Assembly: GCA_012295275.1 (NCBI GenBank) | Contig: CM022665.1 | Location: forward strand, 37,661,933-37,725,932 | Length of the DNA: 64,000 nucleotides | DNA from: Chrysomallon squamiferum | Lineage: Eukaryota; Mollusca; Gastropoda; Neomphalida; Peltospiridae | Direction of reading: 5' to 3' | Part shown: positions 13,638-24,800 of the stretch, one piece after another | Layout of the letters: each line of letters begins with the position of its first letter | Position numbering within the stretch: the stretch's first letter is position 1 | Notes under the pieces: generated by a model | Seen by the model: only the letters and a program-made list of their open reading frames with translations | What the model was told of the DNA's origin: nothing | Database searches by the model: none | Translations under genes and position numbers: made by a program

Positions 13638-14552
13638 ATGTACTTGGAGGAGTTAAAAAAAGCTGATAATGAGCCTGGTGATAATGGAGCACCACCTACA
13701 GTTCCATCATGGTTGGACAGGGACAAATTCAACAGGGGTCGTCAGTTCTTCTTTGACAATGCATTTAGCTGCACCATAGCTATGCTGATGTCTGTCATAA
13801 TCGGTCTCAGTGTAAACAACCTTCTGATTCCACTTGTTTTCACAGGGCAGTCAGACACTAGTCGAAAGTTTCTTAAACGATACTTTCACTCCACTCTGAA
13901 ATATGTGCACCTGTGGCATTTTGGTGATGTCTGGGATTATCCAAATGGTAAGGCACACATTTCTGTCATGACTGTTAGGAAAATGCATCAGAAAGTTGCA
14001 GAAGACATGAATAAGAGTGCACTGAAGAAGAAACCTGATGGAAAAGGTGTTTTTATTTCCCAGTATGACATGGCTTTAGTACAGAGTGGCTTCATGGGAA
14101 TGTTAATTATGTATCCTGAGATATTAGGAGTGGAGAAAAATGTGTCGCAGTTAGATGACTATGTTTACTTCTGGAGAGGCATTGGATACTTGCTAGGTGT
14201 GTCAGATAAAAACAATATTTGCAATGGTGGCTACAGCAAGGCTTATATGATCAGCAAGGAAATTGAAAATGAACTTATCATACCAGCTTTGAAAGATCCA
14301 CCAGAACATTTTTATAAAATGCTGAATGCTTACGTTGATGGGGTACAACTCATTACCAGGGTTCGGATCATTACATTAGAGGTAATTGTATTGTTTACTT
14401 ATAAAAGTAATGCCAAAAATATCCTGAAGACGGAAGTTGGAATTATTGACAAAATGCGATGTTATTTTTTGTCTTTTTTATTTATGTTAGTTAGATTCTG
14501 TGCTCCTTTCAGAAGAAAGCTAAACAAACTTGTTAGGAAAAAAGAACACTGA
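13638..14552 (+). CDS. MpaB/rubber-oxygenase (DUF2236)-type protein
   Basis: Uninterrupted 304-codon frame starting 43 nt after a splice acceptor (ttattcacag, ending at 13594), so the coding part is a single exon behind a 5' UTR intron. It resembles the animal DUF2236 / ER-bound oxygenase MpaB / latex-clearing-protein family: an opening W-L-D-R-x-K-F-x-R-G-R-x-F-F motif at about residues 25-38, a hydrophobic segment (about 43-70), R-K-M-H near 114-117, and the block D-D-Y-V-Y-F-W-R-G-I-G-Y-L-L-G at about 173-187. A second hydrophobic segment lies near the C terminus (about 275-290), with a basic tail. Family members characterised elsewhere bind heme b and oxidise organic substrates; the animal forms are, as far as I know, uncharacterised. 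The substrate is unknown. Confidence 0.72.
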   Translation: MYLEELKKADNEPGDNGAPPTVPSWLDRDKFNRGRQFFFDNAFSCTIAMLMSVIIGLSVNNLLIPLVFTGQSDTSRKFLKRYFHSTLKYVHLWHFGDVWDYPNGKAHISVMTVRKMHQKVAEDMNKSALKKKPDGKGVFISQYDMALVQSGFMGMLIMYPEILGVEKNVSQLDDYVYFWRGIGYLLGVSDKNNICNGGYSKAYMISKEIENELIIPALKDPPEHFYKMLNAYVDGVQLITRVRIITLEVIVLFTYKSNAKNILKTEVGIIDKMRCYFLSFLFMLVRFCAPFRRKLNKLVRKKEH

Positions 14553-17390
14553 TGACATAAGATCTCCAACCTTGTTCATTTTGCTGTAGAAAAGATTCAG
14601 TAGTATAACGAGGCTAGAACTCAGGATATTTCCAGTGATTCCAGAACCCCTTCACTTCATCCTTTTTTTCACTTAACAAATCAAGACTCCAAAATCAAAT
14701 CAATATGTCAGCTAGCTTTGAACAAGTTCCTGCAGGAGAAATGGCTCTTGTTACCTTACAGAATGCAAGTCTTTGGTAGACTTTGAAATCATATATTATA
14801 TCAGTAACTAAAGACTGTTTAGCTCTTCTCAGTATTCAGAGAGAAACTAATATTAACTTTGAGGCAATGAAGACTTTTTTTTTAGAGTACAATATACAGA
14901 TGACCAAAACATTTCATACAAAATGTTTAAAGCATCCAGTTATGTTCAGTAACATATTGTTCTTTGGATCTCACAAACAAACAGCAGCTCTGTTGTGTAC
15001 AAGCTAATTAATTATCATTAATTAACGGCTACGAGTAAATGCATAATGAAAGTTACAAAATCGAATTTTCTCTCCCTTCTTTCTGTCATTTAGTGTGTAT
15101 ATATACATGTGTTTCAATAGGAAGTGATACTGATGTAGTTGTAAGTTATTAAAGAGGATTAGAAAGGTCATAACAGTTTTCACCTTTTATTTGTGTATTT
15201 ATTTTTGTACTTGCATTAACAACTAAATATTAAACCAAAAAAGAGAATTGCATATGAGGAAAGAAGCCACAAATGTATACTGCATATACTAGAATTCCCT
15301 GGACTAATCCAAGATCCCAACTCTACTTCCCATCCAGCACATAATAATGTATTTTCAGAATCATTTTAAACTGTAAAATAAATGTTTATTTATTATTACA
15401 TGTACTTTCATTTCTCAGTTTAACTTTTCTGCCCAGTAAAAGCAGTAGAAATGTAACAGTGCAGGCATGCTCTATTTTCATTTTTCAAATCCAGCAGATG
15501 TATATAATCTAACAACTGTCAAAAATAGTGACAGTGAAACAAAATAGACTATTTTTTGTTCTTCTTTCTTTGTAGTTGTAGTAGGAGTAGTGGTTGTAGT
15601 TGTTCAGACAGTAATAGTTGTGGTAGTCATACTGACTTACATCTCTAATAAAAATGTAGGGAACTTTTTGCATGTTCAGTATTTTAAATAAAACATTAGA
15701 AAATAAATCGGCAAATACTTGGAATCTTATTTATATATTATTTTGTGTATCTGCTCTGTGAAATGCGAATTTGAGACAATCCAGTTTATTTTTCAGAATG
15801 AAAAAAGCAAACATTTTTGTAATGATAGGTGTTAAGGATTCAGTTTTGTGATTGGTTAAATCCAAAATATGAAACCAACTACTACACTGAACAATTTGTC
15901 ATAGACAGTAAGGCAATTTCTTTTAATTGATTTCAGCTGGAATATAACAGAAACAATCTATCAAATCAAACAGATACAGCTGCACATGAAGAACTAAATA
16001 TAAATACAGACATATATGGATAAATAAATATAAATGCAGATGAACATGGACAAACAAATATAAATACAGATAAACAAATATAGAAAAATATACACATTCT
16101 GAGGTACATGGACAAATATAATAAAGTGCCTCTAACAACCTGGGTACTCACATTTTTGGGGTAAACATCTGTTTTGAATGTTCAGTTTATTTTTCAATAA
16201 GTATTATAGTAGGTGATATTTTAACTATTATTTACCCACCCAATTATATTATTACATATACCTATTTCTAAAAATTAGAGGTTAAAAGTGAAAAGAAATA
16301 ATTAAAAATGAATACGTAAAATATGTAAAGCACTATATTTTTTATTTTACATAATGTTATAAAAATATAAAAAATTACATTTCTTTTTTAACATGTATAT
16401 TTGTATATGTTAATAAATAAAAATATCTTTAAATATAAATGTATATCTTTTTAACAGTACAATTTTATTTTATTTTTTCTTGTAAAAAGAATGATAATTA
16501 TGGTGACTTTTCAAACCATTGTGCTTTTGCTTGCTGGAAGAATCTGTTTCTTTTTGGAGATATGTTATTTACATCTGTATATTTTAATAATTAAAAACTT
16601 CTTTAAATATAAATATATGTCTTTTTAACAGTACAATTTGGGTTTTTTCTTCTTGTAAAAAGAATGATAATTATGGTGACTTTTCAAACCATCGTCCTTT
16701 CTCTGGCTGGAAGAATCTGTTTTTCTTTGGAGATATGTTATTTACATTTATATTTAAATTGCAACTGCTAATCGACCGACCGCTGTTTTGTGCAGCATAA
16801 AATGAATTTTTTGGAAGACCTAGAAAATGAATTTAAAAAAATATAAAAATAATAGAATTATAATTAAAAATGATGATGTATTGAAATGAATGCATATTTT
16901 GTTTAACAGAGATATCATTTGTATGCTTCTTCTCACTGACACACCACAGTTATGTTATACCAAAAGTGGAGAGTAGGCTGGAATAGAAAATATCAGTGAG
17001 TGAATTTAGGTTTAATATGAAATCAGCAAATGACTAATTGTTTTTTAATGCTTCAACACATAATAAATGACAACAGTTCTGTATTGATATGGTTTTTGTA
17101 TAATAATAACACAAGAAGGGAAATCTGCTGCCATTAGTCTGCAGATTCTAATCACTGGTAACAAGGTATGCTGAATAATGTTCCTTCCCATAGACAGGAC
17201 TGCATATACAATGTTTTAATAAATCAATCATCATGTGCTGGTTGTAACAGGAAATGTCAGTGTCATTGTCCTATGCTGCAACATAATGACTAAATCATGC
17301 CAACTTTATTGCTGTGTTAATAAGATAAAGATAAATATTAGACAGAGTTGTAAATAAGGGTGAGGGGCAGATTTTATACATATAAAATGA
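14553..17390. other. Intergenic stretch between convergent genes
   Basis: Between the 3' ends of the MpaB-like (plus) and F-BAR-like (minus) genes. No conserved protein frame was found. It holds the 180-bp tandem repeat at 16391-16750 and AATAAA-type hexamers on both strands that could end the two genes. Confidence 0.5.
16391..16752. repeat. Tandem repeat, about 180 bp, two copies
   Basis: Unit 1 (16391-16570) and unit 2 (16571-16743) share long near-identical blocks, such as AGAATGATAATTATGGTGAC at 16488 and 16661, GGAAGAATCTGTTT and GGAGATATGTTATTTACAT. A third unit seems to begin at 16744 and is cut off. No open frame is kept through the copies. Confidence 0.85.
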
Positions 17391-17823
17391 CTACATACTT
17401 CCCTGATTACTATAAGTGCAGTCCAAAGTTTTGCTTTCCTGCTTGTCCATTTTAGATGCAGAATCTGACAGGGAGACCACTCTCTTCAATAACATGTTGT
17501 TATCATCAGTCTAAAATTCATAATGAAAAACTTGTCACATTCAAGTATAACTCCAAAATTCAAATTATTAAAATTTATTTATTTCATTTTCTCAAGTTTA
17601 CCATGTGGTTTGGGTGATTTTAAATCTTTGATTTCTGTGAACTGAAGAGGACAGTTTTCTTTCTTACAAAATAAACAAACTTAGTATATCATTAGGCTTT
17701 CTAAGGGCATCTTACACATGATTTTATAAAATATATCTTTATTTATATTTACTTTAAAATCACAAGAAGTTAACTGAAAAGATGGGATTATCCCTGAATA
17801 AAGAAAAATCAATTAATTACTTA

Positions 17824-17898
<75 letters not shown>

Positions 17899-20277
17899 CA
17901 TTCTGATGATGACAATGATAATAATGAAATAAAGAAAGCAAAGTGTCCACCTTATACTCATGGAAGACATACTGCTTTTCATTTTTTTTCAGACTGGTCT
18001 CAACAAGCTCTTCAACATTGACATCTTTAAAATAAGCAACACACTTGTTGAGCATTGGTGCACTGTCACTGTAAAAGTATTTATAAAGTATTAATTACAA
18101 CTGTATGTAATGCTTATAAAACACTTAAATACATATGCACTGAAGCTGACATATACATGAACACAGACATGTTTCATGCACACATTAATACTCTGATTCT
18201 CTTACGTAGCTAGACATGCTCTCAGCATACTGATTTAATACCCTTCAATATATACTATTATTAAACAGTTATTAAATGCCAAGCATATGCTTTGAAATGA
18301 TGATGAGACAAGAAAGAAAAATTGTTGCATCCTGCCTAAGAGATTTTTTCACAAAGAGAAAAACACATTGCACATAGCCTTTGAAGAGCTAGTCATGTGA
18401 CAGCAACTGTTACAGGAAATAAGGTACACATATTGTTTAAAAACACACATGCACAAATCAATCATGAATTCACAACAGAAAAATAAAACATAAAGTAATT
18501 TTAAAAGTTTCTGAATAATAATAATAATAATAATAATCTTAATAATATTTTCAAGTATACATATCCATCTTTATACAAATCAAGTAAAAGAATGTTAACC
18601 TGCTAACATCAATCGCTGTCTTGGTCATTCTCACAATTGCATCTTCCAGCGCCCTGATCAAACAGGCCAGTTTCTTTTCTTCATTTTCCAGCCATTCCCA
18701 TCTGAGACCTTCCATTTCCTGCTCCACAAATTATAACATTATACCATTATGCTTACTTTTGATATGTTAAATTCAGTAATGTTAAAGCCCAGAAGCCTGA
18801 TATGTAAAAAGAAATTAAATTTATTTATTTACTTTAACTATGTAACTTATGACCATGGTATTCGATATATAAGAAAAGAAAATTATTATTATTATTACTA
18901 TTATTAATTTGTTTACTGAACAGTTTCAAGTTAATATTATATAATTATCATTTTATGTGGAGAGAAATCCCATTGTTCGAGAGAATGTAATTATTTATTT
19001 GAACTTGCATCTTTGAATTCTTCTCTCTTTTGTGACTCTTTAATGTTGAGGGTCTGATATTTGGAGGTAGCCACGTCCATTCGACTATTTGCTTGATTAA
19101 TTACAGATCGGTTAATCTTCACCATTGCTTCATCTTCTTTCTCCCTTTGTAACTTCTCTAAACTCGCATAATATATTCGAAATGATTTCTCATATTTCTT
19201 CAAAAACAAATGAAAAAAAAAAGCATTTATAAGAAGTAAAAATAAATAAATGAAACAAATAAAAAAGAATTATAAGAAAAATAAATAAATATTGCTGGAT
19301 ATACATACATACGTGTGTGTATATGAAGAGTATTGTAAGTTAATAACTGTGTATATAGACACAAAATTAAATGCCTACATTTGACATTTTAATATATGTT
19401 TATGGATTTTGTAACTTACATTTATGTTTGTGCATTAATTTTGTTTATATTTTATACAGCCTATTTAAAGAAAGAAAATAACACACACACACACACACAA
19501 ACAGATGAAAACATTATGCACAGACACATCTATTACACACTGTATTTATTACCCTTCTTTCTAACTCTAATTTTTCTTCCATTTCTTTTTGATGTTTTGT
19601 GCATTTTTGGCGCTTTTTTTCAATTTCTTTTTCTTTGGCATCAGTAATCCTGTTAAGATAATATGCAAAACAGAATGAATCTTACGTACAAACAAATTTC
19701 ACTTTAAACTCTTCCAAAACACACAGACACGCACAGAGTGCCTCTACTGGATCCAAGTCTGAAATATTTTGATGTAATTCTTCAGTCACAATATGTTAGC
19801 CTTTTATTTTTCAATGTTTTATACATCCAAGTATATATATATATATACATTTGTGTGTATGCATGGGTATGGGTGTGTCTGGTGATGCATTAACAGATTA
19901 TATTTAATAATGACAACAACAACTGCTATTATTATTATTATTATTATACATGTATTGTAAAACCAATAATAAAATAATAATTTAAAAAAAACAACATTTA
20001 TATTGTTTATAAATCTGATTAGAATTGACAAAAATGTATTTATCTGTATTTTACAAATTTCTCCTTACTTGTTGTATTCATGGAAGGGATTATCTGTAGC
20101 AGTGTAGTCTTGCCAACATGACGTTACCATTTCAGCAACGCTGTCCAAAGATCTGCAGAAGTTTGCAATACCACCAATTAAAAAGGAGTCTAGATTACCT
20201 GTGCCATATAAAAATAAATGCAGTATTAAATATTTCTTGCCTTTTTATACTATTAATGTGTTAGGTCTCAAAATATA

Positions 20278-20333
<56 letters not shown>

Positions 20334-20370
20334 ATATATATATTGAGTTGTTAATGCTCATTTATTTCAT

Positions 20371-20401
<31 letters not shown>

Positions 20402-21128
20402 TTTCAAAATATGTCTGGATAAAAGATAAAATGTCTGCTTCAGGTTATATTCACGAGCCTGTTATTAGACAAGATTTTTCGTCAGAAACATAGAATCACA
20501 ATACAGAAGTTGCACTGAGAAAATATATTAAGTATCATTTGTTGTATCATCTCAGAGACAGACACTTTAAATATACCTTCTTTTAAACCATGTCTAAACT
20601 CCTTAGACACTTTTCTCAGTTCCTGAGCATACGTCGTGTTCGCCTTCAAAAGCATTTGTAATCCTATCGTCCATTGTTTATATTGTTTAAATCTAATGAA
20701 GAAAAATAAAATTGAAATATTTATAAATAAAAGAAAAAAGGAAAATGAAATAAAAATAATACAGATATCGTCATGCAGACGGTAAACAGAAGAAAAGAAA
20801 AAGAAATTAAAATTAATAAATTTAAAGTTCAAAAACAATGAACACTGTTACTGTAGGTATTGACACTAATAAATTAAATATTGAAAATTTATATACGAGA
20901 AAAACTATGTTGCTGTGCTACAAAATGACAATACAGTAATAATTAGCTTCATTACTAAGTTTGTGTAACTTTAATTAAAGCTCTCGTGTTATTTCTCATG
21001 TTGTATTATGAACCGAATACCTAGAATATCTAGCAGATATTTGATGTTGTGACTTACGATTTAGACTGATATTCAGAAAGCACCGGTACGGCTGAATATT
21101 TGACATTTTTTACCCAAGTGGAACTCAT
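17391..21128 (-). CDS. F-BAR-like coiled-coil protein
   Basis: Eight coding exons: 21128-21058, 20692-20577, 20198-20069, 19649-19553, 19197-19009, 18718-18600, 18068-17951 and 17510-17391. The sum is 960 nt, 319 residues, with all phases consistent. The intron after exon 5 uses a GC donor (see findings). The N terminus has the pattern of an F-BAR (FCH) domain: F-K-Q-Y-K-Q-W, then L-L-K-A-N-T-T-Y-A-Q-E-L-R-K-V-S-K-E-F at about residues 37-56. Long charged helices follow (K/E-rich coiled coil about 107-205), then E-M-E-G-L-R-W-E-W-L-E-N-E-E. No SH3 or other domain is visible; the last 39 residues are Ser/Asp-rich. If the fold is right it would bind and bend membranes as a dimer, much like the short PSTPIP2-type proteins, but I cannot assign an orthologue. 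It could instead be a generic coiled-coil protein. Confidence 0.68.
17825..17898. repeat. (AAT)n microsatellite
   Basis: About 24 AAT units starting about 50 bp from the exon-7 donor of the F-BAR-like gene. The encoded poly-Asn/poly-Tyr frames are artefacts. Confidence 0.95.
20282..20404. repeat. (TA)n followed by (TTTA)n
   Basis: A TA run (about 20282-20343, with short breaks) and a TTTA run (about 20368-20404) in the intron between exons 2 and 3 of the F-BAR-like gene. Confidence 0.9.
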
Positions 21129-21402
21129 AATTAGACATTTTAAGAAAAAATAAAATAAAATAAACGTATAGTAATTAACAAGTCATTTTATAATTGTATA
21201 ATTTTTTGTACAACGCACCGTTGAATGGAGTTACGTTGTAATGAATTACGTCATTAGTATGACGCAATGGCAACACTACCGTAACCATTCTGTAATTAAT
21301 ATATAATTTTAGTTTTGCGACCTTCTTTCCTTTATGCGTAAATAAATGAAGGTGAACTGGAACAGCATTACGTTTCCCAAATTCTTTTTAAGGTTTGTAC
21401 AC

Positions 21403-21442
<40 letters not shown>

Positions 21443-21836
21443 TCGTATTATTATTATCTTTGTTTATTTTTGTATTATCCTTTTGATTATTATGCATTAC
21501 ATTTTCGGAAATTAGTGACAACAGGCTGAGTAGAAAACCATTAACAGATAATTATTTTGGTAGATATTGGCTTAGTAAAGTTAGTTTCTTAACACCCGCC
21601 ACGCTCTGTGAAACCTTGATATAGGGAGAAGCATATAATACTGGAAACTAACCGTTTGATTAAATACCACTTTTAATGATACTGCGATCTGAGTAAAAAC
21701 TGACTGTCGATATATCTCTTCGATCTCGATTTAATGTTTAAAAAAATAATCTAAACCTTTTACTTTTATTTTAGACTATTTTCAGAAAGATCGCGCACGT
21801 GTTCTTTTGAGCAATCTGATTGGTCAATTAAAAGCA
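21129..21836. promoter_or_regulatory. Compact bidirectional promoter region, F-BAR-like / ABHD12
   Basis: Only 708 bp separate the two start codons. The region holds TTACGTCA (21246-21253) and TGACGCAAT (21260-21268) seven bases apart, a CACGTG E-box at 21796-21801, and an inverted CCAAT box (ATTGG) at 21819-21823, very close to the chosen ABHD12 ATG. A (TTA)n run fills 21404-21443. Sites are seen directly; their activity is inferred. Confidence 0.5.
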
Positions 21837-24800
21837 ATGACAGATCCAGGCGTAGTAAGTCTAAAATTAGAAAATCTTGTTTTGGTTATCAGTCTCAACG
21901 TGATGTTTTCCGATAGCAAACAGCTTACTGAGAAAAAACAAAATCTTTCCTTGATTAAACAACTCAAGGCTTCATTTATACATGAAATATGTTCTAACTA
22001 CAGGTAATATAAAATTGTCTATTATTTTCGTTTTCAGTACGTTTACTTGTTTTTCTGTAAATGTAAAAATAAATGGTGCGAAGTAGTTGCAGACGGCAAC
22101 GGACTTTGGACTTCAGACTTTGTCCAGTTGATTATGGTCATGTTTACATTAACGTGACAGCGAGTTTATTTTAATTTTCCTAATGGATTTAAGGTGACAT
22201 CTTTTTAAACAAACTACTGTATGATCAATCTGAATTTTAAATTTGTTTTATTTCGCATATAACATGTATTCCAACCTGTCCCTTGTTGTTATGTGTAATT
22301 ATTATACTCATACTGTCAAACACAAAGATAAAAACTGACGGTTATTATTTATTTATTTCTTTTTTTCCCTCTCTCTCTTATTCCACTTATACCATTTTGT
22401 TTCAGTTTATAATATTGTCGCATATTATAGTTTATACCATGTTGTAATAAATGATTTTGTAAATTTGTTATTTTGGGAAATTAATTATGAATTAATGTAT
22501 TATTCTTTATGTATATATATGTGTGTGAACGAAAGGTCAGACATAATAGTTTTAAAAAATGCAAGGATGATTTGTTTATTTTGAAGGTTTTATTGTATTT
22601 CCATTACACACTAATTTGATTAAATGATTGTTAAATTGTTATCTTCTATTATGAAAGTTGTGAAATTCTGTTGCTTTTGGACAAAATTTTAACAAAATAT
22701 TTAATAAATTGTTTGTGTGTGTGTGTGTGTGTTTTCATTATGCTGACATGTAAGAGTTAATCCACTGACATTAAACTTAATCAGAATCTAAACAGGCTTA
22801 AATAATGAAACTACCATCCTGGAACCTGCCTTCCTCATTATGCTAATCATATAACATATTACTTAATAAGAAAACCAAGATAATTTATATAGTATATATC
22901 TACATGAACCATTAATAATGATGATACATATGTATATAAATACATTGTGTGAATGTACACACACACACACACACACTCATGCACATACATGTTAGGTATG
23001 AGTAACACATTAAACATCTCTGTGCTTGCCAAATATCAAATCATATTACACAACCTTGGACATGTTATTACCAGTCATTTATGTGTTAATGTTGACAGCA
23101 TCACTTAAGTTTTTAACACATTCCTGTGGTATTGAACTGAGAACAAATATATCTCAACGATCCATTGTATTGTTATTATTGTGTAATTATTATGTATGAG
23201 CTGAAATAAAAACATTCGTTAAAATCAATAGTAATGAAGTATGGTTTGATCATACTTAAATGCTGAATTAGGAAAATAAATATCCAAGTAGACTGGTGAC
23301 ATTACTTAATACAGTAAAATTACTGTAGTTTGAATTGTGCAATAGGTTTAGCTGTTGTTCTACAAAATGATGACAGTACTTACTATATATAAATATGAGC
23401 ATATAAATTTATAGACACAAATATATTTACAAGATGAAGACTAGGTAATATTCTTTATTATGTTCCAAATTTACTACCTACTAAACTTTGGTTATTTGCT
23501 ATGATAATTGGTGAGTTAGCCATTGTCTCATCTGTTTGTTTGTTGGACTGCTTTTCCATTTTTTTATGAATAACATAATGTAATGAATTTATGTATTTAA
23601 AAAAAGCAAATGGCAGCCAACATATTTCTTCACAAGCTTGGTCTAATATTATTGTGATATAAAATAACTATGTGGAAATGTTCATATAATTCATTATGAG
23701 TTTAAAAGTTTTGTTTTAAAATCATAAAATGGTTTTAACTGATATTAATACTTAAATAGGATATTTTTTTGGCAGGAACAAAGCAAATTTAAAAATTAGA
23801 TAAATAAAGTAAATAAATAAAATCAGTTTCTATTTATAGTTTCAAAATTTCGCATATTTAAAAAATATTTTGTTAAATAATTGTGCAATATTATTAGAAA
23901 ATAAATGTTATATAATTTATTCATTATTGTTCTCATAAGGATAAATTTAATTTCATAAATGTGTAATTATTTTAAAATTTTTAAATTGTTCAGACACTGT
24001 TGTGGAACTTTAAAGACTACCTAATTAATATTAATAACTAGTATATTTTAATAATTAAAAAAAAAAATCAGTAAATAGATATTATTAAAGGAAAATTTCC
24101 ATTATTTTGCAGACAATATCGCGGAGTGGTGCTGAGAATAATAAAGGCCTTCACATTCATTGTGTTTATGACCTACATTGCCATTCCTATATTTATCCGA
24201 GCCAATCCATGGATTGTTCCTAAAGTTATTTTTTCAAATGTTGGTGAGTAGATATTTTTGTTTAGTATTAATTTAAATGTCTTCAAAAAGTTAATTTGTT
24301 TGTTATAACTATAAACAATTTCATTTATTAGATGTTGTGTAATAATTTTAATTTTTTAATTTTTTTTAATGTTTTCATTTAATTCATATCTGACCACTGA
24401 AATGTTTTTTTGAATTCTCTATTTTGAAAATAGCTACTGCTAGAAGTTATAAACTTTATGAGAAAAGTTGTAAAAATAATTACATGCAAATTATATACAC
24501 TCACAAAAACACAATTATGTAAACATTTATTTATTTTCATTCAGTTCGCTGGCCTCCTTTTATTGACTTAAGTCGACCATCAGACTTTGGTTTAAACACA
24601 ACACGAAACTTATATCTGACAGTTGACAATGGAATACAACTTGGTACTTGGTAAGTTCCTGTATTATATGTGTGTGTGATTTATTTATTTTATTTTTTTT
24701 TATACTTTTTTTATAGCTCATATAAAATAAGTAAAATTAATTTAAATATTTTATTTTAATTTGTACATAATCACTTACAAAAAGTATTGTGCTTTACATT

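Noticed and set aside
17782-18055. Overlapping frames rich in poly-Asn and poly-Tyr
   Set aside because: They arise from the (AAT)n microsatellite; only the part 17951-18068 on the minus strand is a real exon of the F-BAR-like gene.
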